Source: Mesaphorura yosii (lineage: Eukaryota > Arthropoda > Collembola > Poduromorpha > Tullbergiidae). From it: a stretch of 64,000 nt of DNA. The stretch covers positions 62,001-126,000 of the forward strand of contig WIXG01000035.1 in assembly GCA_009869945.1 (NCBI GenBank), read 5' to 3'. Made by a program: the position numbers and the translations under genes. Each line of letters begins with the position of its first letter. Position 1 is the stretch's first letter. The notes beneath the pieces are model-generated. The model had not been told where the DNA came from, ran no database searches, and saw nothing but the letters and a program-made list of their open reading frames with translations. Shown here piece after piece: positions 46,738 through 59,582 of this stretch.

Positions 46738-49399
46738 ATGGCGTCAGGTCAGCTTAGGACAGCGTGGAATTCGTACTCGACTGAAGTTGAAGTGTCCATT
46801 ATTGTGAGGTAAGTGCAATCATTTTGCGTCGCATCACAGCAGGAAAAAGAAGCACGTCAAATTCGTTTTCGTTTTCGTTTCGTCTTTGCAGAGACTTTGA
46901 TTACTACTTTCTAAACGAAACTATCCGTGGTTTGAAGAAGGACGTAGCGCTGAAAGTATACGCATATTGGAAACCCCCGGGAGCTCTTCAATGGGTCCTG
47001 AAATGCGTCACAGAGACTGTTTACCAGCAGAACTGCCCATTTATGACGAAAGTAAGTTTACAGGCCTTGTCCATTTCCACCGGGCATTACATCGGGCATT
47101 TACTGTCTTTAGATGATTATGCACTGTGAGCTGCAAGACGCGCACGCAATTGCACTGAAGTTCGACATTTGCAACTCGTACCTGAATATTATGTCGATTC
47201 TTGGCTCGGTTGAGACCAATCTCGGCATTCTCCTTAAATCCAAGTCGCGTGGAAGCATTCTGACTGTGCCAGTAATTGTAAATGTAAGAAACCATGCTAC
47301 TTAATTACTCCCCAAAACCAGAGGCAAATATTTGCAATGCTCTCGAATATCGGGTGTCTTCGTAGGCTGTGACTGGTCTATGCACACATGACGCTGCCAA
47401 AACGGGAGAATTATTTCTCCGAGCAGAAATACTCCAGCCGTGTGAAACCGCAGTAAGAATATTGTGTTGTCATCCACTTAAAACACTACGCCGTTGCATG
47501 CACATGCTTGATGGACAAATATTTATGTTGTGCGTGTTCTCAGTTGCTCGGTCAGTTCGGCCTTGAAGTCTTCGGTGGCGCGACAAGGAAGCCATTTCGA
47601 TTGGAAATTAGCAAATTAAACCAGGACAGCCTCTTTGACATTCCCTACCCCTACACGCTAACGTTCAAGTCGGATGAAATCAAGTACGAGTCAGGAAGCA
47701 GCATTGGCAAATGGAGTTTAGGGACAACGCCAACGGCTCGAGTCATCAATGAAAATATTGATCGTGTGCTGAAGATGGAGATCTTTCAGAGATTCCACGG
47801 TCAGGCGTACGCATTTGTTTTGTGCACTCTCAGGCAACTGCTCGACGAGAACCACAACGAGTTTCCACTCACGATGAACAAAGATGGGAAGGTAAGAATT
47901 GACGAAGGAGAAAAGAAGTGCCCCAGTGCCTTTGCTATGCCTATCTTCAATATGTCGCAGATTTCAAGGAAGTATCGCCTCAAAATCCTGAGAATGACAC
48001 AAATCTACCAGAATTCCCTCAACTACTACTTGAAGAAGGAGCTTCAGCTCAAGAGAATTTATGCTGTTGATTTCTCTGGTATGATTGATCGATACTGTTT
48101 GAGTCGCATCGGAACCGGAATGCCTTCATTGTACGCTTTACGTAATGCCTTCTGGTAGTGTCAAATTGGAATTCACGATTACATGGAGGTGGGCTGCATG
48201 AGGCTCCGAATGGAAAATTCAGTCAATATGAAGAAGCACTGCAAGTTATAGCGTTGGTGTTTGGTCGCGTCGCCAAAGGTGACTCACTGTTTTACGGCTT
48301 TGGGAGTGCCAAAATGGAACCGTACATGGGCAAGTTCGACGAATCCGACCACATGAACTCTTTGTTGGAACATTACGGGTAAATGACTTGACCATGTCCA
48401 CTAGTTCGACCAATTCGAACTACTTTTTCAGTGCGAAATAGCGAGTGAGACTCAGTCACGAGTTCGAATACACAGAGCGATAAGTCAAGTTCGACACCCT
48501 GGCTTGATGCAGGATAATTGTTTCCAGAAAATTGTTTCCAATCCTAACCAGGAATATATTTTTCTATTGAGATTGTAGGAGTCTCGCGCTACAACAGACT
48601 TGGGATGTAAATCTTGTAATGTGTTATACATAAAATGACTTTGTCTTTTCAAACCTGCTGGGTCCAGCTTCAGGATTAAGGGCGTTCGAACTAGTTGACC
48701 TATCGCCTTTAGTGCATTAGAGCTGGTGATGTACATTAGTAATCAGAATCCCTTGACTCACTTGCCCATTTTGACTTTGTACAGCCAAGCGCTATGCGCA
48801 GCGAAGATGAGCAAATGTCAACTGTCTGACGCCGAATTGGTGTCGGCGTGTGCGCCGAGGGCGTGTGGACAACCAACCAAGCTTGGCGCTCATATGGCAG
48901 CGCTGCTTCGACAAATTTTAGGAAGTATTTCCTACAAGACAGCTCATTTTCCAGGAAACGACTTGGAATATTACGTGTGCTTTATATTCACGGATGGAGT
49001 CATTTCTGATGTAGAAGATTCGATGAAGGTACGTTTCACTTTCATTCACCAGTTCGACCAACGCGAAAGTTAATTTACTTTCGTAATCCTCAATTTCAAC
49101 AGTACATCGTTCAGCTGGCCAAACTCCCGATTAGTTTAGTGTTCGTAGCTGTTGGGAAGGGAGATTTCCTTTCGCCACTCAAGTTGGAAACTGAATGGAC
49201 GCATCCAGTCACAGGCGAATATCCTTGTCGGAAAATCACCAGCACACTGCACTATCGCAGTCAACTGAAGTGGGACTCGGCCATCAAATTCTCGGACAGA
49301 TTTGTAACCGATCCCATCCAGCTGTTGGAAAAGGAATTGTTCACAAATATTGAGGAGCAGATTTTGAAGTTCATCAGAGCATTTGCACCAAATTACTAA
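46738..49399 (+). CDS. CPNE: Copine (C2-C2-vWA), divergent
   Basis: Copines are calcium-dependent phospholipid-binding proteins of the cytosol and membranes. ATG at 46738 (MASGQLRTAWNSY). The C2A half keeps the copine core (LQWVLKCVTETVYQQNCPFMTK, LKFDICNS, LGSVETNLGILL), but the usual SKSDPF calcium loop is missing. C2B follows. The vWA domain has VDFSVSNWNSRLHGG, whose DxSxS MIDAS motif is split by an intron after position 48080, then FYGFGSAK, an insert CQLSDAELVSACAPRACG, FTDGVISD, and LPISLVFVAVGKGDF. It ends FIRAFAPNY at 49399. The frame is intact through about nine exons. The intron before the MIDAS exon must be removed; reading through gives an early stop at 48158. AATAAA is at 49711. 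Confidence 0.9.
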
Positions 49400-49710
49400 A
49401 CAACGGGATTGCCAATCTCGGAGCGTACTACCCGGTGGATCTCATGAAATTACAATGGTACAAAAATTAATACTTATTGCAACCATGCTTCTTGATTGAT
49501 GGTTTTAACAATTACCTGCAACTTCAAATTGTGCTTTGGCTTTTCATTGACGTAGACATTTGTAGTGACTTATGAACTAATGTTGTGCTGGAAATGAAAC
49601 TGAATTGTGCATAGTAAGTTGATGATATGCAATTAATTGTGAGTTGTGTGCATTATAGGCTAATTTTCTCTGAACGCCTAACATAGTTTATGACAGTCTG
49701 TCCTATTTTG

Positions 49711-49749
49711 AATAAATAGCCAAACGATTTGCTGAAAACTGCATTTATT
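49711..49749. terminator. Facing poly(A) signals of copine 1 (+) and CEP120 (-)
   Basis: AATAAA at 49711-49716 serves copine 1. The reverse AATAAA (TTTATT at 49744-49749) would serve CEP120, about 410 bp past its stop. They are 27 bp apart. Confidence 0.5.
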
Positions 49750-50160
49750 TTTTACTGGTACTACTTAATGCAAGGGTACACTGAAAACCTGGCCACCAGT
49801 TCACTGATCAGGCCTATAAAATAGACATTAAGAGTAATAACCTAGTCATACAAATTAAAGCGTCTTAACTATTTTCCTTAAAAGTATTGAGATACTGAGA
49901 ATGTCATAAACAGTTTAAAACTGCTGAAGTGATGTGGAATGGATGTCTAAATAATTCATCGGTATCGACTTTTGTCTAGTTCAATGCATAAGCTCAAGCG
50001 AGAAAGTAAATACACATGTTCAATTTACTAAACTAGCTAAGCTCAGTCAACTCAGCAGGAGTGAACTATTAGACACACTTTGTAGACTTAATCGGCTTAA
50101 TGAGTTAATGATCATTAGAAATACGAGTTGCATACTCCAGATAGAACATTTCAAACTTAA

Positions 50161-53100
50161 CTAATACTTTGACGCAGATGGAAGCTCTCCAAGACTTCGT
50201 AGCTTCGAATCAATATTACGAATAACCATGTCGTAGTTGGAATATACACCTTGGCGCAGCAATCTTGCCTTCTCCTCGGAGAGCCGTCTTATTTCTTCGT
50301 AAACTTCGTTTCTGGTCAACTTTCGTCCATTGTAACCAGCAATATTCTCCCTTCGATCTCCTCCCTCCAAGTTGGGTCGGTTATCACGTTTCTTAGGGTC
50401 GGGTGTCGAAATGGATTCTACACCTGTTTTGCTGTTTGTCTCATAGAAGTCATAAATTGATTTAATTTGTTTGGCGACTTCTTTGACTGACTTGCGATCT
50501 TTTGCCATTTCATTTCGTTGCTGACTTGCAAGCAGCTGCATCCTATTTCAGAAAAGTTATATTTCGTGAATACTCGTACAACGGTCTGGGTTATAGACTC
50601 ACCTTAAGTTCTCGTTTTCAGCTTGCAAATTCAAATTCTTCTGCTTCTTCATGAGTTCCAGCTCTGCAATCAATTTTGAAATCCTTCGACGATATTCTTC
50701 TCTCTGCGCTTCCGTTTCTTTCAGTTTTTCCAGCAAATAGTTGTTCTAAAAACTAAGGCGTCTTAAGAATTCCATTTTGGCATTCAAAGCTTTGCATAGC
50801 CTATGATTTCTTCCTACTCCAATACCTCAGTCTTTAATTGGTCGAGCTTTCTTGACTGCTCCATGTCTGACCACCGATTTCTGGATGCAACCATCTTAGC
50901 GATTTCGTCTTCCTTTTCCTTCAGTTTCGTCTCCAGCAACAATATTCGTCCTGTTTTCTTTTCCAGGTCAGCCACGTAGTCTTGAATTCGGCGCTCCAGA
51001 ATTTCAGTCTAAAATTTCAAACAGTTGCTAGTTTAATTCAGAGCCAAAACGCCTATTTCGGTTCATTCAATGGACTAGAGCAGGAAAACCTCTGCAGTTA
51101 CGATCACCCACCTCGACCTTACACCTTTCCTGCAAAGAACGCACACGCATCTTTTCTGTTTCTAACTGCTTTCGGCTTTCCAAAGTTGATGACTGAGAGG
51201 ATGATTTAATCTACAAACCAAAAACATGTATGCGGTCTTAAAAGATAAATACGACGCAAGCTTTAAAGTCAACCACGCACGCCTGAGTGTTTACCTCCGA
51301 TTCTAATTGCTTTAAAGACTCTTCCTTTCTTGAAATCATTTCTTTTTCTTTAGCAAGTTCTTGCTCCCTCTGCTGAAACGAGCGGAATCTTTCCGTTATT
51401 TGAGCTTGACGGTCAGAGTCTTTCTTTTTCCATTCCTCCGACAAAATCCGAAGATACGCCTTTTCCTTCTCGACTAACTGTTAAATCATAGAAACACGTG
51501 ACACCTTGAAAACAAGTGTTAAAAACCTCACTTAGTAGGATAGTAATAAAAGGATTTAACGTCTTTGCCTCAGCTTTAAAGTTGCGTTCTTGTTCGATCT
51601 TCCACGCTTCGAATTTTTCCTCAGCTGACGGCGTCTTGTGGTTCGTACGGATTGGTTTAAATCCTACAGTTTGACAAATATTATTTAGAATGAGAGGAGC
51701 TACCGTTTCCAGCTATCCACCTTGCTAAAAGTTCTAGTGCTGGCACTCTCTTATTGGTAGTATATTGCTTACCATCCACGAAGTCACCCCTTGTGCTAAT
51801 TGCGTCTTCATGAAGATGGCACATGCCTCCAGAATGAGTGGTAACTTTGTCTGGGTATCCAGGAAGCGTCTCCTTCTTTTTCTCGGTAATCCTTAATGGC
51901 AAGGACTTCTCTTTTAAAAGTTCCAGCAACTCAACCTGGATTGAGCATGTTAGGTAACCAATCTTGACCTGTCGCTCTTTGTGAATTACAGGCACATGTT
52001 TTCGGAATTTACGTTTTCCGTCAATTTCCTGGCAGCACAATAAATGAAAACAATAATGGGTATCTGAAAATTGGACTCGATATTAAAATGCTTATAATGT
52101 CGGTAACTTACTTGCTTGAAGAAAACGTTGCCAAATGGCACCATGCAAACTGCTAAAGGAGTTCTGTCGCCTTTTAAGTATTGCTTTGATGGAGAGATAC
52201 GGACAGTTAAAGGCTTGTAAAGCAGACGATTTGAAAGCCGCTTTAGTGATACAGTGATACAGAGGTCCTCATTAATAGAAATGCATCTTAGTTTTTTGTC
52301 TAGGTCGTCAGGGTGGGAAGCCGAAGCCATTGGTGTTGCAACACATTCCACCTCCTCGTACAAACCCATTGGATGATTGTAATACAGCACGAAGTCTTCC
52401 ACGATTGGCTCACGGCTTCTCAACCACAATTCTTCAAAGTTTATGCTAACTTTGTACGTTCCTGCTTCCATCACAGCGGAATCTCCGAATTCATTTGACG
52501 ACATAGCTGGTGCGATTCTGTCAAGAATGGGCTCATTCTCCTGGTGGACCTCCCTTCTGAGGTCATCCAGAAACGCATCCGCGTCGTTTTCTTGACCTGA
52601 ACTCCCAGTGGGTGCCGCATTCCAATCTTTGTTCAAGAAGACCACCGCCGGCCGCTCATCAAGGTTAAGGTTTTCATTGTTGTCGACCTCATCCGCAGCA
52701 GTAGAATTATCAACACCACCAGCAACTTCAGCCTCACGGTCTGCACTCTCTTCATTCCTATTTCGGTCTTTGAGAGGGACAACAGAAGATGTCGCAGGAG
52801 AAACTCGCCATTCATTGCTGAAGTAGCCCGGATGGGTCTCCAGCTCAACACAAACTCGCATTTCCGGCTTTTGATTTAGGAAATTTGCAGACACTGGATA
52901 TGGAATGGTCGACATCACCTCCAAATCAAGCTTCAGTTCTTGTATATTTGGCTTAGTCAAGTCGCACAGATCCAAACAAATTTGTCCCATTTCTTCTGCA
53001 ACTGATGAGCCTGCCTTAGTGCGGAATATGTGAAATTCTAACGATGTGCTCGACAAATATTTGTAGAAAGTGGCCCCATTAGATCGAATCTTTGCAGTTG

Positions 53101-54492
53101 CTTTATCACCAATGAAGCCGCGTTTTGTCTCCGTATTGCCAGTAAGTTCAAATGGATCAGAGCTGATATCAAACCCAAAAGACTTGTATTCTACTCGCCA
53201 TTGGGAATTCTCAGCATTGGTTGGCATCTGTTCAAGCTGCATGCACAAATCACAAAGAAAGCCAAGGTATAGTTGAAGTAATTACATAGTTAACACAAAT
53301 GAATTTTTCCATACCAAGTGAAAGAAGTTCGCGTGTACGACTGTAATGCTCATAATATACAGGTCATCGTTGTCCGATAACTCTCCAAGTTCAAAGTATC
53401 CACGTTCATTTATACCGAACTGAAAATCATCCTTCTAGAAACAAAACATAAGACATTGCAAATTTTTAAAATTTATTCTGGAAGAATGCTAAATATTCCA
53501 GTACAACAATGATCAGAGACAACCTTTTCGAGTACGGACGTGTTAGTTCCTACGTCCATAGTGTGTGATTCTGCTGCAGGAGATAATTTTGGAGCCATTC
53601 GAGAAATTAACTTCTTCGGGTCAGCAAGAGAATGAATAGCACCGACAGCTGTAAACTTATTTGCAGTTGTTCTAGCACTCGTGCCTCTGCTTTTATTTTC
53701 GCCGAACACGCTAGCAAATGCTCTCGGTCTTTGATTGCTTCTCTGTGCCAAGGAACCGGCTTTTGTTGAGGCTTCTACATGAAGTTGCAGCTTTATTTTA
53801 GGATGATATTTGATCCATGGGTCACGAGTTCCCAGCAAGGGGTATGCTTTCTACATACAATGGCAAATGATTTTATCAGAACATGGCAGTTGTCCTCTTT
53901 GGTTCATTCATGCACTTACTGCAGTGGTAGGATCGACTTCATGCACTTGGTTCATAAAAAATGCATCCTTCACAGCCAGCACAATATAGCCAATTTGCTC
54001 GCCAAGTTCTTGATCATTTTTCACAAGAAAGCATTCAACTTTGAGAGATTTACCGTCTGATCGCAATCTAAAATATTATAAGACAGGACCGACTGATAGT
54101 GCTTGCACTAAAACTCAATATTAAGAATGAATGACGCTGATACTTCTGACGTATGAACTACTCTGACCTCTGAATTTCCCTTTTTGGAAACGACCACGCC
54201 AATTCAGCGTTAAAATTTGGTTCAGTCTGCCCAGGAATCAGATCCACAACTCCGGTTTCCAATACTTCGCCTCCATCTACAACTCTAGCCACCAGCTTAC
54301 ATTTGTACCCAGGACGTCCCTTCACAACAAAATTTGCTCCTACGGAAGAACGAGTATTTCAGTTCAATAATGCAATACTTCGAACTGAATTAGAAATTCC
54401 TAACCTTTAAATATAGACAGAACTAGCGCACAATCATCTCGTTTTGCAGCAGCGACTCCATCCACTTGATCTTCGCCGATTAGATCCGCCAT
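50161..54492 (-). CDS. CEP120: Centrosomal protein of 120 kDa
   Basis: CEP120 is a daughter-centriole protein needed for centriole elongation and ciliogenesis. ATG at 54492 (MADLIGEDQVDG), stop TAG at 50161-50163. The N-terminal C2 domain reads LVLSIFKG, then FNAELAWSFPKREIQ, LKVECFLVKND and EQIGYIVLAVKDA, in line with the vertebrate start. A second C2-like region with GYFELGELSDNDDLYIMSITVV follows. A disordered linker contains runs of Asn/Glu. A third C2 region spans about 52450-51700. The final 1.4 kb encodes a long coiled coil (EEWKKKDSDRQAQI) and ends in SEEKARLLRQGVYSNYDMVI, which matches the conserved vertebrate C-terminus closely. The frame is intact across about a dozen exons. Confidence 0.92.
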
Positions 54493-55489
54493 AATGCGCT
54501 TGACTCTTGATTTCAGTCAGCCGAAACCTACCCCATGCGCCCTCTTCTCACATATGGCGCTGCGGTGGGGTTTTGAGTAACGATTCTTAAACCGAACTCC
54601 TGCGATTTGACCGCTCGAAATGTTGAAGCCACCTCTTTGGCAATAAATACATGGCAGAATGTAAAGCTAAATAGATAAAAGCCAGTTGACAGTTCTTGAA
54701 TGCTGTGGTCTTGATGACAAGCTTCAGTAGCAATACATAAATTACAGAAAATCACAAATCATGACAGGTCAATGAATGTTTTTTTTACGACACGACACTA
54801 ATGTTACATCACTGACATTGACCTTATCACATCTCAGCTACTTTTTTTTTACCTATTTATATTTGTTGTGATGTTGATTCAGTTTCGGTTGACACTTTTC
54901 ATTATTTGTTGTCTTGGGTTAGTCGTCCAGCTGACTTGCAGGACTCACAATCAGTCAAATGTCATACACTTGCTCAATAAATTGTCATTGTCACGTTGTC
55001 ACAAACCTGAGAAAACTGTGTTGCACGCACAAGTCACAACTTCACACATCCATGCAAACGAAATGTCAAAACAGAACTGGACGCTGAAGTATTGGATATC
55101 TTTTTCATTCTCAACTTCTCAAGTCTCGGCGCATAATATTTTTGCCGACAGAAGAAAATAAATAAGCTTGAGAAACTGAACCGTCCTCCCGCGTGGATTG
55201 AATTTACACACGCTCTTTGGCGCCAGTAAAAGTTTAACATTCAACCTTGGCAATTTCCATAAACTTCGTTCGTGGTTTCGGTATACTTTTGGTGCGTTTC
55301 GTTAACCCTGGTGCTTGATTTGGATAATTTCACTTGTCGAGTTGTCCCCATCGCCGTCAACTAAAGAAGGCAGGCACTTCTGCTTCACCAGTGCAGTGTA
55401 GTGGACTTGATTGTTCACTGATTGGGTTTTGGGCTGCGGACAAACTAACCAACTCCGACGTCTAGCGTTCATGAAAATCGAGAAGAAAT
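54493..55489. other. 1 kb divergent promoter region, CEP120 / SWT1
   Basis: The region contains T-runs near 54781 and 54842 and a 97-codon plus-strand frame at 54868-55161 that begins with a signal-like hydrophobic stretch but has no promoter, splice or family support. Nothing else was found. Confidence 0.4.
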
Positions 55490-57352
55490 ATGGAGTGGGA
55501 GTATTCGGTAAGTGATATTCATGAGGGACGACACATTGTGTATACAGTTAACCGCGCTTAAGATTACGGAGGTCTGATCTAGTCGATATTTACAGCACGC
55601 GGCCGGGCCGAGCTTAAATCCGTCTACATCTGGCGGAGGAACTACTGCTCCTAGTGCCAATGACGTTGAGATGGACGTTGACCCAGGGGACTATCTTGTA
55701 ATTGTTCCAGACACGAATATATGGATCGGTAAGAGGAGGGCCGGATTTGTAATCTATGCATTTTAATCACTAGTTAGCTGGATAAGGATAATTTTGTTGT
55801 GCGCAGGTTATCCTGATCTATTGAGGACGCTGATGAACACAGACTTCGAAAAAGTGTCTTACCCTACAATTATCATTCCTTGGATGGTCATGCAAGAACT
55901 AGATCTGGTCGGGAAGCAAGCCAGACCAAGCAACAGCAGGAGCAGTGACAAACTGAATACCTCGCTTGCTGCCAGGAAGTCTATTTCGTTTATCCATGAC
56001 CTTTTGGATTCCAAGCATCCGCGAGTGAGAGGACAAAAGGCATCCGATGCAGCTCTGGCGCAAGAAAAATTCAAGGCTGAAAATGCTGATGACCGTATAC
56101 TTCAGTGTGCTTTACAATGTGTTCAAAATTCTCATTACACTTTAGTGGTAAGAGCTTTTATACTTGGTACCGTTACATTAAATCGGCTGTCACGAATTGT
56201 TTGACTCTTCCGTAGGTATTTATGACCAATGATCGAAACTTACTGAGCAAAGCAATGGTAGAGAATTCTGACGACACTCAGCGAAAATTACTGATATGTG
56301 ATACAAATAGAACAATTCAGAAAATTAAGGAAAAAATTGACCTGGAAATGGGAGGCCGACCAACCGAAGCTCGAGTTATTGTTGTCAATCCTAAAGAGTC
56401 GCCTGTTAAAAATGATAGCAGAAGAGCATCATTTACCTTACTACCACTAAGGGATCGAATGCCACCGTCTCCTAAGCGAAAAGGTCCAACTGGAGACTTG
56501 TTTGGAAGGAAGCTAGAGATAGATTCAAGTCCAGGGAGAAAAATGACAAGGCAATCGTCGGAATCTATGCGTACGCCTCCTATACCTGTGCGTAAACCAT
56601 TGAAGAGGAATTGCCAAGCCTCTAACAGTCCATTGTATGTGCAACTGGTGCCAAAGAAAAATCAGTCAAGCTCGCCTGGATCCACAACTACTAGATCCAT
56701 ATCCAAACGAATCTCATCACGCCAGCAAACCGATGACCGTCCCTCCGAAATTTATTCCGTAGTTATGCAGATTCCGCCAAAATGTGATTCATTTAAAGAA
56801 GTTATAGAATTTCTGCGCCTCATGTTCTCATGCGTAAGACTTCTTTTCCACTGCATTGACCAAAATCAATGCCGTAATTAGTTTCCTTTCTGTGAAATTA
56901 GATTCTCGAGTTTAAAATGAAGGAAGACTTTGGCGAGAAGCTTTGGACACACTCTTTGCGCTACAAGCCTCCATGGACAATCATCACCGCCCTAAAGTGT
57001 CTCATCCACCATCATTTTGCAGTATTCTCATACGTGTTTGGGATGCGCTCAAAGCCGCAAATCGAAAGTCTGCTGTCGCTGGTGGAAGATTACTTGGCTT
57101 GCCAGAGAGGGAACGAGGCGTCTCTATTGGAAGATGACATCATTGAATTGACTTTAACACTGATCATGCTTGCGAGGACAAAAGGTGGAGGTATCAATAA
57201 GAAAGTGCAGCTGGACGAGTGTGAGAAAGTTTTGGCGGTAGGTTTAGCCAGCTTCAAGCTTTGACATGGTCCGGATCTGAGATTGATGTCATAGTCAATA
57301 ATCAATCATTCGTTTCGCTTTCCAGGATTACCTCAGGGAGCACAAAATTTAG
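55490..57352 (+). CDS. SWT1: Transcriptional protein SWT1, PIN-domain endoribonuclease
   Basis: SWT1 is a nuclear endoribonuclease tied to quality control of mRNPs at the pore. Exons 55490-55507, 55596-55728, 55807-56147, 56216-56833, 56902-57237 and 57326-57352 total 1473 nt, giving 490 residues, shorter than the human protein of about 900 because the N-terminal extension is missing. The PIN domain has VIVPDTNIWIG, IIPWMVMQELDLVG, AENADDRILQCALQC and VVFMTNDRNLLSKAM, with all four acidic positions kept. A basic Ser/Pro-rich linker follows, then the helical C-terminal domain (EVIEFLRLMFSC, FGEKLWTHSLRYKPPWTIIT). The start at 55490 is set by phase: an earlier ATG at 55471 is out of frame. It converges on kaptin. 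Confidence 0.9.
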
Positions 57353-57587
57353 GAGCAGGGCAGCAAGCGTGTATCGAAGAGAAGAATGCTTGTCTGAATC
57401 CTGAAACGTGATTAGTCGATATAGTCAAAAGCCATTGTATTCGTACATTGTGTGTCATTCATCCCAGTTCAGGTTTTGAGATGTTATTTAACTTAGTATT
57501 GAACCAAATTATTTTACATTCATGCATAACGGTACGAAATTTCGTCGTACTTTTTCTTGTCTGAATGGACAATTTGTTTGAGAAACG

Positions 57588-57631
57588 AATAAAACAAAAT
57601 ATTTTCAAGCTACTTTTTCAAGGGTTTTATT
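57588..57631. terminator. Facing poly(A) signals of SWT1 (+) and kaptin (-)
   Basis: AATAAA at 57588-57593 serves SWT1. TTTATT at 57626-57631, the reverse AATAAA, lies only 10 bp beyond the kaptin stop. They are 32 bp apart. The kaptin 3' UTR must be very short. Confidence 0.55.
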
Positions 57632-57640
57632 TTCATGGCA

Positions 57641-59582
57641 TTAAAACGGATCTTGACGTTCTTGAAGGATGGCACGTATTTTCAAGTCTTCGAGGGACTT
57701 TTCCAAGTTGTAGTCTCGTGTAAACTGCTGAGCTTTGTCTTCATCGACAACCAGTCCGTACTTCAGATAGCGAGCACCACAGGAGAATTCCATGAGGTGA
57801 AGTCCACGTGCGGTTACGACATGGATATAGTAATCAAAGAAGGATATGGAGAAAATCGCCCCTGGAAATTTCCGATGTCTTACGATGACCCAATTTTCGA
57901 CGTCTGAATGGTATTTATACACTAACAAAGTCTGAAATTGATTAAAGGAAACGAATTTACAGCAAAAGTTCTGCTCGGTTTTCAGGATTAAATTAGTTTT
58001 TCAAGGCACAACTCACGGAAGCAAAGGTTCCAACTAATATCTCATTTTGTCCATCGAAATCAACGTCGGCCACGCACACGCTTTCTACACAGTCCCACTT
58101 TGAGCTAAATTTTAAGGGTGACCCTTGTTTGAATTTCTCCTCAAGAATGTTCCTAAGGATTGGAACACAAAATTGTAAGACGTTCCTGTAAGTATTTCAG
58201 CACAAAAATAGTGGTTGCTTCATTTTCTTACGTGTAGTGGTACACTGGGGACGCAGAGGACGAAATTACCGCGTTTATGCTTAGTCCAATAGTATAAAAT
58301 TGGATACTGGTGATCATTCCCGAGTAACGGTTCACAATTTTTACAGTATTGTCATCTAAAGCCAAATGACTTTTTGACTCAGATGATATCGACATGGAAG
58401 ATGTCAATTTAGCTACTCTTTCTTTGTCAATGGGCAAGTTGTCCTCAGGTAAACTGGTCACTGAAGCGGAGTTCAAGTCAGTCGTACTTGTGTCGGAGTC
58501 GACTGATTCATCCATTGTCGAAACCCATGTGGGGATACTGGAATCTGTCACGATATATGCTAGCAGAGTTCCGTCTTCACAACCGCACACAGTGACTCGC
58601 TTTTTCGCACTACTCATAAACTCAACGGCTATTCTGGTGACGATATTTTCAAATTTAGCTGGAAGCTCTGGGAAGTAGTTCCTTGTCGGAACTTCCTCGA
58701 ACGAAACTGTCTCGTTAGTTTCATCAATAGTTGGTTCGTAGGTGTGGATGCGTCGATCGGATCCAGACAGAAGAAACAAAGTACACTAAAAACAATAGAA
58801 TATAAATTATTTTTAAATAACTGTTTGATGTTAAATGGCTGTTTATGTAAACGAGAAAGATTACCAGCTCTGCTCGAATGTTTCTTGCAATGATGTGACA
58901 CAAATGATATGGAGCAAAATTTAGACTAAACACCGAAGCAGATTTTGTTCCAATGATTTCCAACTGGTTGCAAATGTATTCATGCTTGTCTTTAACATTT
59001 TGATCAGCAACTGGACGGCTGTATGTAAATGAGGAGACTGGGGAAGATGAAGGTGAACCGGTGCTCCCAGTTGATAAAATCGGATTCGGGTTTGTGTTAG
59101 ACCCTTCAGTTTCTGAATTAGTGCTCCATAATTTTGACGAGGGTGGGGAGGAATAAATTTGCAAGTACGCTAACTTCGTTTCGTCTCCCAATGTCGAATT
59201 TGTTGTCTATTTTAAATCAATTGCGTTACAGGGGTAGAAAACTGATTCAATGATTAGAAATTGAACTTAACTTACATCGACATATGTCACGCCAATAACC
59301 GGGAAAGGGTCCTCGTAGGCATCCACCGAGATTATGTCTGCATTTTCTGGAATGAAAATAATCCTTTCACTTTTTGGATTCCTTTGAAGGTACACGAGAA
59401 GGTGAACAGTGAATATTACCCTTCGGCAAGTCCACTAATGTCAGTTCTTCCAAAACCTCCTTGCTCTTGTGTGCGTAAAGTTTCCCGAAGTTTCCAGTTC
59501 CAATTAATGAAATGTTGCCCAGTCTTGCGGTTGAATAAATGTTCCCTTGGGCTGGCACCCGGATGTAATTTTCTTCTCTCAT
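57641..59582 (-). CDS. KPTN: Kaptin, KICSTOR complex subunit
   Basis: Kaptin is part of KICSTOR, which tethers GATOR1 to lysosomes and restrains mTORC1 when nutrients are low; it was first described as an actin-associated protein. ATG at 59582. The seven exons encode a beta-propeller-like protein: IYSTARLGNISLIGTG at the start, NADIISVDAYEDPFPVIGVTY, a Ser-rich insert (STGSTGSPSSSPVSSF), FSLNFAPYHLCHI, FLLSGSDRRIHTYEP, EEVPTRNYFPELP, VTVCGCEDGTLLAYI, and an FG-GAP-like VADVDFDGQNEILVGTF. It ends with TARGLHLMEFS and a short C-terminal helix. These blocks align in order with human kaptin. The Ser-rich insert and an acidic insert near 58480 are longer than in vertebrates. Confidence 0.88.
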
